Notes: generated by a model from the sequence alone, not told the origin. 18,395 nucleotides of DNA from an uncultured Acetobacteraceae bacterium (GCA_903839965.1 CAIMEK010000730.1:1-18395), one strand, 5' to 3'; shown: positions 7,552 through 15,698, counted from the stretch's first letter. Numbers and translations are program-made.

Positions 7552-9915
7552 ATGATCGCAGATCCTGGTGCCACGGCCGGCGGCCGGGCCGACCTGCTGC
7601 CGGACGTAATTGTCGACGTGCGTTGTCTGCAGGACCCGAATTTCGCCGACCGGGGAATCGGCCGGCACGCCGCGGCGCTGATTGAAGGCGCTCGCGAATC
7701 ACCGACATTGGCCCGCGGCGCGCGGTTGATCGCACTGCATGACCAGGCGCTGCCGCCAATTGCAGCGAACTGGCGGCGGCTGTTCGACGATCACGTCAGC
7801 ACCGCCTACGCCACGACGCTGTCCGTACGCCCGGTGTGGTTTGTCGAGCTGTCGCCCATGACGCATGATCCGTTGTTCGTGGCGCGCCTGCTGAATCGTG
7901 CCGCGCCGCTGACCGCGGCGGTCGTCTACGATTTCATCCCATTCGACGACCCCGGGCGTTATCTGGCCGATGCCCGCTCGCGGATCGACCATCACGTCGC
8001 GCTGGCATGGCTGGCACGCTACGAGCTGTTGGCACCGATCTCGCAAGCTTCGGCGGATCGTCTCCGCGAATTGGTGTCCATACCAAGCCGGGATGTCGTG
8101 GTAACCGGCGCGCCGCTCGCTCCGATTTTTGAAGCGTCCGCCGGGCGACCGAAGATGGCAGCTCGCGCGCATGTGCTCGTCGCCGGAGGCGGTGACCCGC
8201 GCAAGAACGTCGAGTGCGCAGTTCGCGCGCATGCGGCCTGCGCAGCCCTGCAAACGAACGCAGTGCCGCTGGTCATTACCGGATCCTATCCGCCCTCCCA
8301 GCAAGCGGCGATGCAGGCGTTGGCTGCCCAGTCAGGCGGCGATGCCGGCCTCGTGCGGCTGGCGGGCCGCATCGACGACGCGGACCTGGCGATGCTTTAC
8401 CAGCAAGCCCTGTGCGTCGTCGTCCCCTCGCTGGCAGAGGGGTTCTCACTGCCGGTGATCGAGGCGATGGCCAGCAACGTGCCGGCGGTGGCCTCGGACA
8501 TTCCGGCGCACGCCGAACTGATCACCGACCGCTCGCTGCGGTTTCCGCCGCACACACCGGAGGTCCTGGCCGGAATCCTGCAGCGACTTTGGAGTGACCC
8601 GGCAGCGGCCGGGTTGGCGGTCGCTGCGCAGCGGCAGGTGTGGCCGCGATTCCAGGCAGCCGCCGTCGCCCAGCGCTTCTGGGCGGCTTTGGAGGCGCGA
8701 GCAGCGGCATCCGCGCCGCTGCCGATGGTGGCGGTCGGCCGCAAGCCGAGGGTCGCCCTGGCGACACCGTTGCCGCCCGACCGCTCCGGAGTTGCCGATT
8801 TTTCCGCCGCCAGTTGCCTGGCGCTCGGCGCCGACGTCGAACTGCACGTGTTCACCGAAACCGTTCAGCCCGTGCACCCGGCCGGGGCGGCGAGCGTGCA
8901 GCCACTTTCCGCCCTGCCATATCTCTCAGGCCAATACGATCGCGTGATCTCGGTGATCGGCAATTCGGAATTCCACCTCGGCATCTACCGTCTGCTGACA
9001 CGCTATGGCAGCGCCTGCATCGCGCATGATTCGCGCATGCTGGGTTTCCACGCCGGTCTGTTCGGAACAAACCGGGCGCGCGTGGTCGCGGAGCGCGAGC
9101 TTGGCCGGCGGGTGAGCCCAGACGAACTCAATGCCTGGCTGCGCGACGAGGGGAAGCTGCCGGCCACCCTGTTCGGCGATATCGCGGCGGCATCGTGGCC
9201 GCTGTTCATGCATTCGAGCAGCAGCGCGGAGAACATCTCGCGGCGCTTTCACACGCCGGTCACCCATCTTCCGTTCGCCATCCAGCGACCCTGGGAGGCC
9301 GCGGACCTGAAACCGGCGGCGCGCGCCGAGGCACGGGCACGGCTTGGCGTCGCGCCGGACACGCTCATGATCGCGAGTTTCGGCTTCGTGCATTGGAACA
9401 AGGCCCCGGAGGACTGCATCTGGGCGATTCAGCAGTTGTCCGCCTGGGGTATCCCGGCGGCGCTGTACTTCGTCGGGTCGAATCAGATGGATATCGGCGG
9501 CCTGCGGGCGCTCGCCCAGCGGCTCGGGGTCGCCAGGCAGGTGGTGTTCAGCAGCGAATATACCGGCGAGGCCCGCTATCGCGACCATCTCCTGGCGGCG
9601 GATCTCGGCCTGCAATTGCGTACTTTCGGCAAGGGTGCACTGTCCGGCACACTCCAGGACTGCGTCAGCGCCGGCCTCGCTGCGGTCGCCAACGAGGACC
9701 TTGCCGCGGCCATCGATGCACCAGGCTATATCCGCCGGGTACCGGACGCGCTGAGCCCGGTGCTGATCGCCGAGGCACTGGCGGACCTGATCGAGGCAGG
9801 CGAACACCGCCACCGCCATGAGGCCGAGCGCACCGAGTACGTCGAGCTCCATGGGTTCCCCCGCTATGCGCGGAAGCTCTATGCGACGCTCGGACTGCAA
9901 GCCGGGATCGAGTGA
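7552..9915 (+). CDS. Double-domain GT4-type glycosyltransferase
   Basis: A 787-aa protein with two glycosyltransferase units of the GT-B fold in tandem, probably adding sugars to a surface polysaccharide from nucleotide-sugar donors at the cytoplasmic membrane face. Unit 1 begins with DVIVDVRCLQ and RGIGRHAAALIEG, carries GGGDPRKN (212-219), and has a complete EX7E donor-site motif in AEGFSLPVIEAMA (Glu296, Glu304). Unit 2 starts at about residue 398 (KPRVALATPLPPDRSGVADF), includes ASFGFVHWNKAPED, and ends in a motif where the first Glu is replaced (GALSGTLQD, Ala696/Asp703). Start: ATG 7552 has AGAGG four bases upstream; an in-frame ATG at 7492 has no Shine-Dalgarno and adds only non-conserved residues. 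The next glycosyltransferase begins 4 bp after its stop. The sugar and linkage are unknown. Confidence 0.9.
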   Translation: MIADPGATAGGRADLLPDVIVDVRCLQDPNFADRGIGRHAAALIEGARESPTLARGARLIALHDQALPPIAANWRRLFDDHVSTAYATTLSVRPVWFVELSPMTHDPLFVARLLNRAAPLTAAVVYDFIPFDDPGRYLADARSRIDHHVALAWLARYELLAPISQASADRLRELVSIPSRDVVVTGAPLAPIFEASAGRPKMAARAHVLVAGGGDPRKNVECAVRAHAACAALQTNAVPLVITGSYPPSQQAAMQALAAQSGGDAGLVRLAGRIDDADLAMLYQQALCVVVPSLAEGFSLPVIEAMASNVPAVASDIPAHAELITDRSLRFPPHTPEVLAGILQRLWSDPAAAGLAVAAQRQVWPRFQAAAVAQRFWAALEARAAASAPLPMVAVGRKPRVALATPLPPDRSGVADFSAASCLALGADVELHVFTETVQPVHPAGAASVQPLSALPYLSGQYDRVISVIGNSEFHLGIYRLLTRYGSACIAHDSRMLGFHAGLFGTNRARVVAERELGRRVSPDELNAWLRDEGKLPATLFGDIAAASWPLFMHSSSSAENISRRFHTPVTHLPFAIQRPWEAADLKPAARAEARARLGVAPDTLMIASFGFVHWNKAPEDCIWAIQQLSAWGIPAALYFVGSNQMDIGGLRALAQRLGVARQVVFSSEYTGEARYRDHLLAADLGLQLRTFGKGALSGTLQDCVSAGLAAVANEDLAAAIDAPGYIRRVPDALSPVLIAEALADLIEAGEHRHRHEAERTEYVELHGFPRYARKLYATLGLQAGIE

Positions 9916-9919
9916 TCGC

Positions 9920-11047
9920 ATGACGGCCACGGTACATCTCGACGTCACCGAACTCGTTCGCACCCCGATCCGTACGGGTATCCAGCGGGTGGAACGCGAA
10001 TTGATCCGCCACTGGCCGGGCCCGTCGCAGTTGGTGCCCGTCATGGCCGGCCCCACGGGATTCCTGACCCTGCCGCGGGACGTGTTGTCCAGGCTTGTGG
10101 AAGGCACGCCGTCGCCGTTGGGCTGGTTCCATCGTCTCGTTGCGATGGCGCGGCCGTTGCGCGCCGATCCGGCCCGTCTGCGACTGCTCAATCCCGAATT
10201 GTTCTCCGATGCCGTCCGCGCGCGCCTTTACACCGACCTGATCGGTGCCGGTGTCGGTGCGGTCGGCTGGATCATCTACGATTTCTTCCCGTGGCTTTGC
10301 CCGAAGTATTTCCAGCCCGGGTCGGCCCGCCACAACATGCACTACCTCCAGGCGCTGCGAGCCGTTCCCCATGTCGCGCATATCAGCGAGCAGACCCGGC
10401 ACGACTACGAGGATCGCATCATGCGAGGCCGCGGGCGTCCTGGACCGGTGATTTCGTTGGGCGCCGACGGGCTCGGGCTCGCGCAGCAGCAATTCTCGCC
10501 GCAACGCAACCGCTACGTCTCGTTCGGCACCCTCGAGCCGCGCAAGAACGTCGCCTGCCTGCTCGAAGCCTTTGCCCAGCTTTGGGCCGAGGGCTGCACC
10601 GCGGAGCTGGTGCTCGTCGGCAAGCTGCGCGAGGGAACCGAAGCCGAGGTCATGTGGCTCAACCGGCTGCGCACGGAACCTCGCCTGCGCTATTTCGGCC
10701 ACGCCGACGACGCAACGCTGCGCGAAGTTCTCGCCGGCGCCCGCGCGATGGTGTTCGCGAGCGAAGCCGAGGGTTTTGGACTGCCGCCTCTCGAGGCGCT
10801 CAATGCCGGCATTCCGGTCATTGTGTCAGCACGGGTTCCAAGCATCGCAATGCTCGCGCCGGGCGGGCAAATCCGGCTGCCGAAGGTCGACGCGGCAGCC
10901 GTTGTGGCAGCGGTACGCAGCCTGCAGGACGATGCCACCGCGGCGCTGCTCTGGCGCGAAGCGGCGGCGCTGCCGACGCACTCGTGGCAGCAATTCGCCA
11001 ACGAGGTAGCGGACTGGTCACTCGCGATGCCGATCTCGCCGGCCTGA
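9920..11047 (+). CDS. GT4-type glycosyltransferase
   Basis: A 375-aa single-unit GT-B glycosyltransferase. The N-terminus HLDVTELVRTPIRTGIQRVE carries the T-G-I-Q-R phrase seen in a subgroup of GT4 enzymes and shared with the third glycosyltransferase here. GWIIYDFFPW (117-126) and SEQTRHDYE resemble the acceptor-side domain. The donor-side domain has SFGTLEPRKN (201-210) and an intact EX7E motif in EAEGFGLPPLEAL (Glu284, Glu292). The ATG follows the previous stop by 4 bp, so the two genes are co-translated. An in-frame ATG at 9818 would overlap the previous gene by about 100 bp and adds only Ser/Arg-rich shadow sequence, so it is rejected. Its stop abuts the stop of the convergent downstream gene. 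Confidence 0.93.
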   Translation: MTATVHLDVTELVRTPIRTGIQRVERELIRHWPGPSQLVPVMAGPTGFLTLPRDVLSRLVEGTPSPLGWFHRLVAMARPLRADPARLRLLNPELFSDAVRARLYTDLIGAGVGAVGWIIYDFFPWLCPKYFQPGSARHNMHYLQALRAVPHVAHISEQTRHDYEDRIMRGRGRPGPVISLGADGLGLAQQQFSPQRNRYVSFGTLEPRKNVACLLEAFAQLWAEGCTAELVLVGKLREGTEAEVMWLNRLRTEPRLRYFGHADDATLREVLAGARAMVFASEAEGFGLPPLEALNAGIPVIVSARVPSIAMLAPGGQIRLPKVDAAAVVAAVRSLQDDATAALLWREAAALPTHSWQQFANEVADWSLAMPISPA

Positions 11048-11593
11048 TCAGGGACGGCCGACACGCGGTTGCAACGCCAGGGTGAGCATGGCCGCTTCGA
11101 TGCTGCGCAGCAGTTCCGCGTCGGCCGTTGCGGCAAAACTGGTGGCCGCCGCGCGGCGCTGCGCCACGATGGACTCGCGCTCCAGCAGGCGGCTGAGAAG
11201 GGAATGGAGGCGGATGGCGATTGGTAACGCCAGGGGGCGCGTGAGCGTGTAGCCGCGCACGGCAACGCGCTTGCCCAACGAACTGCGAGGTGACCCCGCC
11301 GGCCCGTCGGACGCGGCCAATGGACCATGCAACAACCCGCTCACACGACGGCTGACCCAGCGGATCACCCGGGCGAGCGGCAGCACGAGACGCAGGGAGT
11401 GCGGGGCATCGTTCCAGCGCAGGGTCTCGGCCAGCTCTGCGAGGACGGTGGTATCGTGCCCGGTCTGTGTATCACCGCCACGCAGCGCGTCGATCTCAAG
11501 TTGCGCCTGCTCCAGCGCAGCCTCGGCGCGGACGGCGCGCTCGCGAAACAATGAGACGGCATCGTTTGGCGCGCCAATCGTATCCTCCGTCAT
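11048..11593 (-). CDS. Uncharacterised 181-aa protein with N-terminal coiled coil, in glycosyltransferase cluster
   Basis: No family recognised. Residues 12-38 (VSLFRERAVRAEAALEQAQL onward) form a likely short coiled coil. Two hydrophobic, Arg-containing segments (LRLVLPLARVIRWVSRRV, about 67-84, and TRPLALPIAIRLHSLLSRLL, about 118-137) look amphipathic and could lie on a membrane or bind a partner. They are not classical transmembrane helices. The region 145-170 is Ala-rich. The start ATG at 11593 is strongly supported by AGGAG six bases upstream. The gene is opposite to its glycosyltransferase neighbours and convergent with the preceding one, whose TGA touches this gene's TGA in the palindrome TGATCA. 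It may help or scaffold glycan assembly; this is an inference from position. Confidence 0.75.
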   Translation of the reverse strand: MTEDTIGAPNDAVSLFRERAVRAEAALEQAQLEIDALRGGDTQTGHDTTVLAELAETLRWNDAPHSLRLVLPLARVIRWVSRRVSGLLHGPLAASDGPAGSPRSSLGKRVAVRGYTLTRPLALPIAIRLHSLLSRLLERESIVAQRRAAATSFAATADAELLRSIEAAMLTLALQPRVGRP

Positions 11594-11716
11594 TTGTTCT
11601 CCTATCGCTGCGACCAGGCAGTACCGCACCAGCGGGGCCACCAATTGGGAACCCAGCTTAGCTGATCAACCGCGACGGGGAAAATCCGCAGCGCCACTGG
11701 CGTGGCACCGTCGGCA

Positions 11717-11744
11717 TTGCACTGGGCAAGGCGGATGCTACCTA
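11717..11744 (+). promoter_or_regulatory. Weak promoter candidate in the 206-bp gap before the third glycosyltransferase
   Basis: The gap 11594-11799 separates two divergent transcription units, so it should contain promoters for both. TTGCAC (11717-11722) with TACCTA (11739-11744), 16 bp apart, is the best plus-strand candidate I see. The segment GCATTGC...GATGCTA loosely resembles the region in front of the intact DUF1028 gene (13387-13412). I see no convincing minus-strand promoter, terminator, repeat or small gene elsewhere in the gap. Confidence 0.25.
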
Positions 11745-11799
11745 TGTTCCACAGACTGCGACACCGCCTTCGGCGTCCGTAGGTTGTGGAGGGCACCGC

Positions 11800-11904
11800 G
11801 TGATTGTTTCGCTGCCTGGCCGCCGCGCCCGCACCGGCATGCCCGGCGCGGCGCTCACCCAACGCCACACCAACCCACGCCCTGGCCTGGGACCCGGCAG
11901 GTGA
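11800..11904 (+). pseudogene. Remnant of a DUF1028 gene 5' end, possibly reused as leader ORF
   Basis: This 34-codon frame begins with GTG and reads VIVSLPGRRARTGMPG, then AALTQRHTNPRPG. The intact DUF1028 protein at 13507 begins VTFSLAGRCPRTGMLG and later has AALTQHRTDPRLG. Identity by hand alignment is about 10/16 and 9/13 residues, and about 75% of bases in each block. The two blocks are adjacent here but about 22 codons apart in the intact gene. An in-frame deletion between GGCGC microrepeats would explain this. After the second block similarity ends and a TGA follows. GGAGGG six bases before the GTG is an excellent Shine-Dalgarno. The TGA overlaps the next gene's GTG as GTGA, a classic coupling arrangement. 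Whether it is dead or works as a leader is open. Confidence 0.65.
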
Positions 11905-13379
11905 GGCGCATCTGGATCGACGTCGAGGACCTGTTTCAGCACGCCACCAACGTGCCGCGCCTGACCGGTATCCAACGCTTGTCCTTCGAGCTGCAACAGG
12001 CCCTGGCCGAGCGCTTCGGCACCGACGGCCCGGTGCGCTTCGTGCGTCACGATCCGCGGGGACCAGTGTTCAGCGAAATCGCCTGGGACGATGTCGCGGC
12101 GCTGTATCGCGACATGGTTGCCGTGGCGCCCGCCCCGCGCGCAGCCCCCCTGCCTCCGGTAGCCGACCGGCCGCGGCACGGTTGGCTGCGCCATGCCCTC
12201 GATCCCGCCATCGTCCGGCTGCCCCTTCCGGTTCGTGAACAGCTCTCCCGTGCCCTGGGATTTCAGCAAGCGTTCGTGCGCACCCTGGCCGGGACCGCGC
12301 GCCTGCAAGCGGCGTCCTGGGGATGCCTGGCCGGCGCCGTGCAGGTGGCGCTGCGACCGCCCCCCGGCCCTGATGAAAGCGCCGCCGCCGAGGCCACAAA
12401 GGCACGCGCCGCCGCCGAAGCCGCGGAGGCGTCGGCCGCCCCCATGTGCCCTGGCGACGTGCTGCTCGCGCTCGGGTCGCCCTGGTGGCGCAGCGATTAC
12501 GCCAGCCTCATCGTGCGCACCCGCGCCCGCCATGGCGTCCGCTTCGCCCTCCTGATCTACGACATCATCCCGGTGCGTCGACCGGAATGGTTCGATGGAC
12601 AATCGATCACCTCCTTCAAATCCTGGCTGGACAGCATGCTGCCGCTTGCCGATGCGCTGCTGGCCATCTCCCGCTTCACTGCGCACGATCTCGAGCGCTA
12701 CGCCGCACAGCACGGAGTGGCCTTGCGTGGCCCGATCAACCCCATCCCGATCGGTTCCGGCTTCGGTGCGCCGCCTGCCGAAGCCCTGCCGTCCAGCACG
12801 CTGCCCGCTCCCGGCACCTATGTCCTGTTCGTCTCCACCATCGAGCCGCGCAAGAACCACGCATTGCTGTTTCGCGTGTGGCGCCGGCTGCTGGCGGAAA
12901 TGCCATCTGCGGAGGTGCCGACCCTGGTGTTCGCCGGCCGCCGGGGCTGGCTGGTCGCCGACCTGCTGGCGCAACTGGACAATACCAGCTGGCTGGACGG
13001 CCATGTCGTCCTGGTCGAGGACCCGTCCGATGAGGATCTGACGGCGCTCTATCGCGGCTGCCTGTTCACCGTGTTCCCCTCGCTCTACGAGGGTTGGGGC
13101 CTGCCGGTCACCGAGAGCCTCGCCTTCGGCAAGCCCTGCGTGGTCGCCGCGGTGACCTCGCTGCCCGAAGCGGGTGGCGACCTGGCGCGCTATTTCGATC
13201 CCGACGACCTGCACGACGCGGTCGGCGTCATCCGTGCCGTGCTTGAGGACCGTCCGGGCCTGGCGGCGTGGGAGGCGCGGGTCCGCCGCGAGTTCCGCCC
13301 GGTGCCGTGGTCGGCCAGCGCCGAGGCCGTGCTGCGGGCGCTGGAGGTGGTCTCCACGCCGGTTGTCGCCGAAACGTGA
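11901..13379 (+). CDS. GT4-type glycosyltransferase (GTG start)
   Basis: A 492-aa GT-B enzyme. The N-terminus RRIWIDVEDLFQHATNVPRL followed by TGIQR is typical of the subgroup that also includes the gene at 9920. An Ala-rich low-complexity insert lies at 157-181 and may be a flexible linker. The second half holds FALLIYDIIPVRRPEWF (215-231), FVSTIEPRKN (310-319) and a full EX7E motif in LYEGWGLPVTESLA (Glu397, Glu405). The likely start is GTG 11901; the frame is open upstream to 11271, but that part overlaps the minus-strand gene and is non-conserved. Its own Shine-Dalgarno is poor (GGCAG directly before GTG), and its start overlaps the stop of the DUF1028 remnant, so translation is probably coupled. 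It is likely part of surface glycan synthesis; the substrate is unknown. Confidence 0.9.
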   Translation: MRRIWIDVEDLFQHATNVPRLTGIQRLSFELQQALAERFGTDGPVRFVRHDPRGPVFSEIAWDDVAALYRDMVAVAPAPRAAPLPPVADRPRHGWLRHALDPAIVRLPLPVREQLSRALGFQQAFVRTLAGTARLQAASWGCLAGAVQVALRPPPGPDESAAAEATKARAAAEAAEASAAPMCPGDVLLALGSPWWRSDYASLIVRTRARHGVRFALLIYDIIPVRRPEWFDGQSITSFKSWLDSMLPLADALLAISRFTAHDLERYAAQHGVALRGPINPIPIGSGFGAPPAEALPSSTLPAPGTYVLFVSTIEPRKNHALLFRVWRRLLAEMPSAEVPTLVFAGRRGWLVADLLAQLDNTSWLDGHVVLVEDPSDEDLTALYRGCLFTVFPSLYEGWGLPVTESLAFGKPCVVAAVTSLPEAGGDLARYFDPDDLHDAVGVIRAVLEDRPGLAAWEARVRREFRPVPWSASAEAVLRALEVVSTPVVAET

Positions 13380-13388
13380 CGCCGCGCA

Positions 13389-13416
13389 TTGCGCCGCGCC
13401 GGCCGGGTGCTAGTTT
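13389..13416 (+). promoter_or_regulatory. Promoter candidate for the DUF1028-peptide transporter operon
   Basis: In the 127-bp gap before the DUF1028 gene, TTGCGC (13389-13394) and TAGTTT (13411-13416) are 16 bp apart and are the best sigma70-like pair. They would give a leader of about 85 bases. GCGCA-T-TGCGC at the -35 side is a small perfect palindrome (13385-13395) that could bind a regulator. No intrinsic terminator for the preceding gene is clear. Confidence 0.35.
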
Positions 13417-13506
13417 CGCCCGACCCCAATCCTGGATCGCCCGCATGCCCACCGGTTGCCGCCCGACCCTTGCATCGCCACGCCTGACCGCACGGGAGCC
13501 GGTCGC

Positions 13507-14169
13507 GTGACCTTCTCTCTGGCGGGCCGCTGCCCGCGCACCGGCATGCTAGGCGCAGTGGTCACCACCTCGTCCATCGCCGTCGGCTCGCGGTGCGCGC
13601 ATGTGCGCGCCGGCGTCGGCGCGGCGCTCACCCAGCATCGCACCGATCCGCGCCTCGGCCCGATCATGCTGGAGCTGATGGCGCGCAGCCGCACCGCCCA
13701 CCAGGCGCTCGACGCTGCCGCCGCCGGCGCCACCGACCCTGAGTGGCGCCAGCTCGCCTGCATCGACGCCGCCGGCGCCACCGCCAGCTTCTCGGGCGCT
13801 TGCGTCCGCCCCGAGCGCGGCGAGGTGCACGGACGCGACTGCGTGGCGATCGCCAACATCGTACGTACCGAAGCCGTGCCGCGCGACATGGTGCATGCAT
13901 TCGAGGCGGACCCGGCCCTGCCGCTCGCCGAGCGCCTGCTGCGCGCCATCGTGGCGGGCGAGGCGGCCGGCGGCGAATTCATCCCGCTCGCCTCCGCCGC
14001 CCTGCTGGTCGCGCACCGGCACGGCTTCGCCTATGTCGACCTGCGCGTCGACTCCCACCCCACGCCATTGCAGGAACTGGCACGGCTCTGGCATGCCTAT
14101 GCGCCGCTCGCCGACGATTACGTGTCGCGTGCGGTCGTTCCCGGCTACGTGCCTCCCCCCGAACCATAA
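13507..14169 (+). CDS. DUF1028-family protein (Ntn-hydrolase-like)
   Basis: A 220-aa member of the DUF1028 family, placed in the Ntn-hydrolase fold group; biochemical function is not established. Family features are the start MTFSLAGRCPRTGMLG, GVGAALTQHRTDPRLGP (37-53), RQLACIDAAGATASFSG (81-97), LAERLLRAIVAGEAAGGEF (140-158) and DLRVDSHPTPLQELARL (178-194). If it behaves as an Ntn hydrolase, Thr2 exposed by Met removal could be the nucleophile; that is inference. There is no signal peptide, so it should be cytoplasmic. The GTG start has GGGAG eight bases upstream; in-frame TTG 13456 is weaker. The stop is 11 bp before the binding-protein gene, so the protein travels with the peptide importer and may act on an imported compound. 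A decayed relative of its 5' end lies at 11800. Confidence 0.9.
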   Translation: MTFSLAGRCPRTGMLGAVVTTSSIAVGSRCAHVRAGVGAALTQHRTDPRLGPIMLELMARSRTAHQALDAAAAGATDPEWRQLACIDAAGATASFSGACVRPERGEVHGRDCVAIANIVRTEAVPRDMVHAFEADPALPLAERLLRAIVAGEAAGGEFIPLASAALLVAHRHGFAYVDLRVDSHPTPLQELARLWHAYAPLADDYVSRAVVPGYVPPPEP

Positions 14170-14180
14170 GGAAGAGGACG

Positions 14181-15698
14181 ATGCGTCGCCCCTCGATCGC
14201 GCTCGCCGCCGCCGTCGCACTTGCCGTGCCGTCGCTTGCCCAGAACGCGGGCGCCCAGCAACCCGTCCAGGGCGGCACGCTCAAGGCGGCGCTCGGCACC
14301 ACGCTGGCCCAGCTCGATCCCGCGCTGAGCACCATCGGCGACGAGTACGTCTACGTCCACCTGGTGTTCAACGGCCTCACCCGCATCGACCGCGACATGA
14401 CGGTGAAGCCCGACCTGGCGGAAAGCTGGACCGCCTCTGACGACCTCAAGACCTGGACCTTCCGCCTGCGCGACGACGTGACGTTCCAAAGCGGCCGCAA
14501 GCTCGACGCCGAGGACGTGGTCGCCACCATGACCCGCATCCTCGACCCCAAAACCGGCTCGCGCGGGCGTTCCAGCCTGGAAATGGTCAGCAACGTCGCC
14601 ACCGTCGATCCGCGCACCGTGCGCTTCACGCTGAACATCCCCTACGCCGGCTTCCCCGACATCTTCGGCGACCGGCAGTTGCGCATCGTGCCGCGCGACC
14701 GCATCGGCGAGCTGTCCACCGCGCCGATCGGCACCGGACCCTTCATCATGCGCAGCTGGTCGCCCGGCGACCGGCTGGAGCTGGTGAAGAACCCCAACTA
14801 CTTCGAGCGCGGCCTGCCGCGGCTCGACGGCGTGCAGTTGCGCATCATCCCCGAGGCGGCGGCGCGCCTGGCCGCGCTCGACTCCGGCGCGATCGACATC
14901 CTCTGGGGCCTGCCCTACGAATCCGTCGATAAGTACAAGAACAGCGCCACCGTGCGCATCGACAGCGTGCCCACCGCCACCTGGGACGGCGTGGTCCTGA
15001 ACAACATCATCAAGCCGTTCGACGATGTGCGCGTGCGCCAGGCGCTGGCCGCCACCATCGACAAGGACGCACTGGTGGAGATCGTGCTGTTCGGCCAGGG
15101 CGCGCCCACCCACTCGCCGATCCCGCCCAGCCATCCCTACTACGACAGCAAGCTCGGCTACCCCGCTCCCGACATCGCCCGCGCCCGCCGCCTGCTCGCC
15201 GAGGCCGGCTACCCGAACGGCCTCGACCTCACCCTGCAGGTGCCGGAGGAGCGCGAGCAGCGCGTGCGCCTCGGCGTCGCCGTGCGCGACATGGCCAAGG
15301 CGGCCGGCTTCCGCATTTCCATCGAGCGCGTGCCGCTGGCCAGCTACACCGCCAACGTCTCCGGCAAGCAGCCGATGTATGTCGACGGCTACTTCGCGCG
15401 TCCCACCATCGACACCTCGATCTATCCGTTCTTCCATTCCAACGGATCGTGGAACGGCCAGCTCTGGCACTACCGCAATGCCCGCGTCGACGAGCTGCTC
15501 GACCTGGCCCGCCACACCAACGACGAGGCCCGCCGCACCGACATCTTCCGCGAATACCAGGCGATCATGGACCAGACCGTTCCGGGCATCATCGCCTATG
15601 CCGCGCTGCACGTGAACGGCGTGCGCAAGACGGTGCAGAACTTCCACTCCACGCCGATGCAATGGCTGGAGCTGAAGGATGTGTGGATGAGCAACTGA
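14181..15698 (+). CDS. Peptide/nickel-type ABC transporter periplasmic substrate-binding protein
   Basis: A 505-aa solute-binding protein of SBP family 5, which captures peptides or similar solutes in the periplasm and delivers them to the two permeases encoded next. The signal peptide is at 1-25 (MRRPSIALAAAVALAVPSLA then QNAGA, cleavage after AGA). There is no lipobox Cys, so the protein is soluble. Family signatures are GGTLKAAL at the mature start, LVFNGLTRIDRDMTVKPDLA, TWTFRLRDDVTFQSGRKLDA, EDVVATMTRILDP, IGTGPFIMRSWSPGDRLEL, NPNYFERGLPRLDGV, DVRVRQALAATIDKDALV and YPNGLDLTLQV. The start ATG is preceded by GAAGAGGACG, a good Shine-Dalgarno. The ligand cannot be predicted. The DUF1028 partner hints at a peptide or amide rather than a metal. 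Confidence 0.95.
   Translation: MRRPSIALAAAVALAVPSLAQNAGAQQPVQGGTLKAALGTTLAQLDPALSTIGDEYVYVHLVFNGLTRIDRDMTVKPDLAESWTASDDLKTWTFRLRDDVTFQSGRKLDAEDVVATMTRILDPKTGSRGRSSLEMVSNVATVDPRTVRFTLNIPYAGFPDIFGDRQLRIVPRDRIGELSTAPIGTGPFIMRSWSPGDRLELVKNPNYFERGLPRLDGVQLRIIPEAAARLAALDSGAIDILWGLPYESVDKYKNSATVRIDSVPTATWDGVVLNNIIKPFDDVRVRQALAATIDKDALVEIVLFGQGAPTHSPIPPSHPYYDSKLGYPAPDIARARRLLAEAGYPNGLDLTLQVPEEREQRVRLGVAVRDMAKAAGFRISIERVPLASYTANVSGKQPMYVDGYFARPTIDTSIYPFFHSNGSWNGQLWHYRNARVDELLDLARHTNDEARRTDIFREYQAIMDQTVPGIIAYAALHVNGVRKTVQNFHSTPMQWLELKDVWMSN

Noticed and set aside
11041..11054. TGATCA between convergent stops as part of a bidirectional terminator
   Set aside because: The palindrome is only 6 bp with no extended stem or T-run. 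It arises from two abutting TGA codons.
11271..11900. 210-codon N-terminal extension of the third glycosyltransferase
   Set aside because: It overlaps the well-supported minus-strand gene (ATG 11593) and the DUF1028 remnant. It is Ser/Arg/Pro-rich, and the family start is at RRIWIDVEDLF.
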